Origin: Cylindrotheca closterium
Lineage: Eukaryota > Bacillariophyta > Bacillariophyceae > Bacillariales > Bacillariaceae
Direction: 5' to 3'
NCBI GenBank assembly: GCA_933822405.4
Contig: CAKOGP040001770.1
Coordinates: forward strand, 310,001 to 374,000
DNA length: 64,000 nt
Shown in pieces: positions 61,056 to 64,000 of this stretch. Position 1 is the stretch's first letter. Each line of letters starts with the position of its first letter. The notes beneath the pieces are model-generated. The model was not told where the DNA came from. It worked only from the letters and a program-made list of their open reading frames with translations, and did not search any database. The position numbers and the translations under genes are program-made.

Positions 61056-62234
61056 ATGGATGTTCAGAACTCTTCCCAAATTGATGCAGCAACTAATGCA
61101 GGCAATGGCTTTACCATGAACCAACAACAACAGCGACAACACAAGAGCATCGCTTGGTCAAACTGTGACGCTGCAGCTGCGGCTACAGCTTCATCCAGTG
61201 AAACTTTGTTGAACCATATGAGAAACACACTTCTCAACTCCCAAGTGAATGCAGCGCCATCTGCTCGCCAGGTTGCCAATGCCTTTTCCAATACCCACCA
61301 GCGTTCATCCGGATTTCCAAGTCTTACAAACAATCCATTTACCCAATCCAACCCTCAGCAACTAATGATTGGATCGATTGGAAGTGGTCTACCTTCTGGC
61401 ATGAACTTTAATGGAAACATTTTTGATCACCCATTGATTAAGAACCCTGCTCTTCAGCCAACTCCTATTCAGGAGCTCAAGTCCAATGCCAACGTCCAAG
61501 GTAGCGGCGGTCGAGTCCAGCCCCAAGGCACCTTGTCCTTGTTGGATGAATCTTTGGAAGCCCTCTTGAAGGATGAGTCTTTTGGGCTTGGTACCGATGA
61601 CCCAAGCCCACTCTTTCGTCAAGATCCTGCAGCATTTGTCTTCCCCAAAGACTCTCTTGATTCGATGCAAAAGAGATTGGTCCCCACTGGCGGACACATG
61701 ATGATGATGCCAGATAATAGTGCCAAGAGGCAGAGAACTGGCTACGAGCAAAATTCTCGAGCTCCCCGCTTTAGACCCTACCAAGAGAAGCAATGGCAGG
61801 AGCAATTTGAGGAACTGCTGAGCTTCAAAGAAAAGCATGGCCATTGTCTTGTCCCACACAGCTTTGAAGAGAACCAAACCCTCTCTCGCTGGGTCAAGCG
61901 CCAGCGCTATCAATACAAGCTCATGAAAGAGAACAAGGTCACAACTATGACTGCCAGCCGTGTCGTTCAGTTGGAAGAGATTGGATTCATCTGGGACTCC
62001 CACGCCGCAGCCTGGCAAGAGCGCCTCGGAGAACTTGAAGCCTACCTCAAGAAACATGGGGACAGCCATGTCCCATCCAACTATCCAGATAACCCACAAT
62101 TGGCCACTTGGGTCAAATGCCAGAGAAGACAAGGTAAATTGTACTTCAATGGTAGACCAAGCAACATGACCAACGAGCGCGTAGCCGCTTTGAATCGATT
62201 GGGGTTCTCTTGGGGAATGCGCCATGGACTTTGA
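61056..62234 (+). CDS. helicase-associated-domain (HA) protein, two repeats
   Basis: Single exon, 392 aa. The first ~230 residues are Asn/Gln/Ser-rich and disordered with a run QQQQRQ. Two HA repeats follow: ~250-310 (WQEQFEELLSFKEKHGHCLVPHSFEEN...LSRWVKRQR) and ~325-385 (WQERLGELEAYLKKHGDSHVPSNYPDN...LATWVKCQRRQ), each ending with (Glu/Arg)-Leu-x-x-x-GF-x-W. These PF03457-type three-helix domains are greatly expanded in diatoms, often without any helicase; DNA binding in a regulatory role is inferred. The Asn/Gln-rich N-terminus fits a transcription-regulator layout. Confidence 0.9.
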   Translation: MDVQNSSQIDAATNAGNGFTMNQQQQRQHKSIAWSNCDAAAAATASSSETLLNHMRNTLLNSQVNAAPSARQVANAFSNTHQRSSGFPSLTNNPFTQSNPQQLMIGSIGSGLPSGMNFNGNIFDHPLIKNPALQPTPIQELKSNANVQGSGGRVQPQGTLSLLDESLEALLKDESFGLGTDDPSPLFRQDPAAFVFPKDSLDSMQKRLVPTGGHMMMMPDNSAKRQRTGYEQNSRAPRFRPYQEKQWQEQFEELLSFKEKHGHCLVPHSFEENQTLSRWVKRQRYQYKLMKENKVTTMTASRVVQLEEIGFIWDSHAAAWQERLGELEAYLKKHGDSHVPSNYPDNPQLATWVKCQRRQGKLYFNGRPSNMTNERVAALNRLGFSWGMRHGL

Positions 62235-62403
62235 GATTTTGTTGAACATTTTTGGTTTTGAGGTGTTATTAGAGTAGAATAGCGTACACTTGCATAAATT
62301 TTAAATATTCTTTTTCCATATTATACATCATAAAAATTGATCCGGATAGGACTAGTACCTGGTAGTCCTACCTTGCTGTATAATATAATCGTATATTCCA
62401 TGG

Positions 62404-64000
62404 TTAGCTCGAAAATGCGGCTTTGAGCTGCTCTTCTCGACTGCATATTTTTTCTCTGGGTTGTAATTCACTTCGTTTGCGACTAGGGCTTCGTTCCTCT
62501 GCATCGATCCTGCGATAGCCATCCCAATTTACTGGATTGATTCCTTTCTCTTTCAAAGTCTCGTCGATGGATTTCCATCCTTCTTTTGGATCTACAGGAG
62601 AAGAGGACTTTAACGCATGAAGAATAGATGCCACAGTGTCCTTCGCATCCGTGATGTTGGTACCAATAATGCCGGATGGGCCCCTCTTTAGCCATCCAGA
62701 AACATACAATCCACCAAGGTCTTCCTTGGATCCTTCTATCAACCCGTGTGTATTCTTCAATATTCCTCGTTTGTCATCATACCATTCCTCAGTTCCAGGA
62801 ATAGCGACACCTTTGTAGCCAATGCTGACTAGAGCCTATACACATGTAAAGTAGCAAAGCAACAACTGATGATGTGAGAACAAAGCAATAGCATTGACAA
62901 GCAAATAAGCAAATGAGTAGTATTTCTTTTCCACGTACCAATTGCGCCTCGATGGTTTCCATCTCTCCAGTACCTTCCGCCGATTGACTCCCAGCATCTC
63001 CAACCAGACGTGTTCGTTCACACGTGACATGTGACAGACTGGAACCATCTTTGGTTTCAAAGCTAGTCGGATTCAACAAGAATCTGAGGTGCACCTCTGC
63101 CGCTTTCTTTTGAGAATCATCATCATCCGTATTATTCTTCATGGCGGAAGTAGCAGCAGCAGCATCAGTCAATAGCTTCTCCATTCGTTTGCGAGGCCTT
63201 GCGGCATTGATTTCTTGTTTTGAAGCCTCGGTGCGTCCCATATCCAACTCGTCCTTGCGAACAACAAAGTTTGCATCGTCAAGTCGTGTCAACTCTCGAG
63301 CTTCCTTAATGGTAAAAGCCGCTTGAACGTGTCCCCGTCTTCCAATCACTGAGATTTCTCTCCTGTTTTGTTGGTCAATAATGTTCAAAGATCGCGCGGC
63401 AATATCGGTTGGATCGAGCTCCTCTCTCGTCTTGGCCAAGATTCGGGCACAATCCAGAGCTACATTTCCATGCCCGATGACAACAACTTGTTGCTGACCA
63501 CTACCACGCTTTAAAGCTTTCTCTACCAATGGTCCGACCCATTCATAGTCCACATGACCATTGTACCATGATACGAATTCTCGAGCACTTAAAATACCCT
63601 CCAGTTTGGAGTTTTGGATGAAATCATAGGGTCTGACTGACTCACAGCCATAGGCAAGTACCACGACATCGTAAATTTCTCTCAATTCCTCCAATGAAAT
63701 ATCCGTACCGACAGTGACATTGCCATAAAAGTTTAGCAGGTTTTGGCCGTTATCCTCATTACCATCCTTCATAAAAAGACTGTCAAAATCATGGTGGACA
63801 CTTTTGACTTCCGGATGATCCGGTGCTACACCGTTTCTCACCAATCCATAGGGCGTGGGAAGCCTGTCCAAAACGTCAATCTGTGAGTTTGCCATTGCAT
63901 CCGATTTCAATAAATACTTGCCCGTGTAGCAACCCGATGGACCACTGCCCACAATAGCAATTTTCCATGCTGCTGCGGAAGAAGAATCATCATCCAACGC
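62404..64000 (-). CDS. mitochondrial-type ferredoxin (adrenodoxin) NADP+ reductase, 5' end outside window
   Basis: Two exons visible on the minus strand, 64000-62939 and 62835-62404, with a 103-nt GT-AG intron in phase 0; 497 aa read, and the frame runs off the right edge. Signatures: FAD loop AIVGSGPSGCYTGKYL, the conserved YGLVRNGVAPDHPEVKSV, NADP-binding VVIGHGNVALDCARIL, RRGHVQAAFT, and the C-terminal YVSGWLKRGPSGIIGTN which closes the FAD site. The enzyme passes electrons from NADPH to mitochondrial ferredoxin for Fe-S cluster and heme A synthesis. The missing start should carry the mitochondrial presequence. Polar insertions (about 255-310, rich in Ala/Asp/Asn) are longer than in animal enzymes. 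Confidence 0.93.

Overview
The window is nuclear DNA of a photosynthetic heterokont, most probably a pennate diatom. Evidence in the sequence: short GT-AG introns (about 70-135 nt), densely packed genes on both strands, N-termini with a signal peptide followed by an Ala-Phe-type plastid-import motif (for example ...AAFAP... at the 982 bp gene start and ...CAFST... in the helicase), a plastid heme oxygenase, and families common in diatoms (helicase-associated-domain proteins, LRR surface proteins with Pro/Thr-rich linkers). The species assignment is inference. Two 10-N assembly gaps (10911-10920 and 21377-21386) are present.

Layout. 1-7.4 kb: a tail-anchored protein fragment, a plastid-targeted small protein, a mitochondrial CoA-type carrier (3 exons), and three related small secreted coiled-coil genes placed around a plastid-type DEAD-box/SAP RNA helicase. 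7.4-16 kb: a long unrecognised Pro-rich protein, a predicted beta-propeller/FG-GAP-like secreted or organellar protein, PIG-A (first step of GPI anchor synthesis), and a mitochondrial nucleoside diphosphate kinase. 16.6-21.2 kb: a 1510-aa RPAP1/MINIYO-like protein. 21.2-29.7 kb: assembly gap with duplicated flanks, a CDF/TMEM163-like membrane protein, a five-exon LRR protein with a Pro/Thr linker, a five-exon conserved plastid-type protein, and a prolyl-4-hydroxylase-like 2OG oxygenase.

30-52.5 kb is the most unusual part. A block of about 4.8 kb (about 30925-35798) is present again in inverted orientation at about 47826-52517. Each arm carries, from outside to inside, the 3' half of a KIX-domain gene (intact on the left, a pseudogene on the right), a small beta-trefoil/fascin-like gene, a 330-bp tandem repeat, and a mono-ADP-ribosyltransferase gene. 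The inner ADP-ribosyltransferase genes are almost identical, while the outer parts have diverged more. The 12-kb spacer between the arms holds a three-domain NYN-nuclease/metallophosphoesterase/RuvC-like fusion, an LRR protein, a frameshifted alpha/beta hydrolase, a solitary 5S rRNA gene, heme oxygenase, a sulfotransferase, and a sulfotransferase-like/double-glycosyltransferase membrane protein.

52.5-64 kb: a START-like lipid-binding protein, a two-TM organelle-type membrane protein, an armadillo-like protein, a multi-pass membrane protein, a repeat field with strong hairpins, a two-repeat helicase-associated-domain protein, and the 3' part of a mitochondrial-type ferredoxin (adrenodoxin) NADP+ reductase that runs off the end.

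Most genes are ordinary single-copy housekeeping genes and show no operon-like logic. The candidates for something new are the inverted ADP-ribosyltransferase/trefoil cassette, the NYN-MPE-RuvC fusion, and the local family of secreted proteins with a shared DH-x-x-G core.
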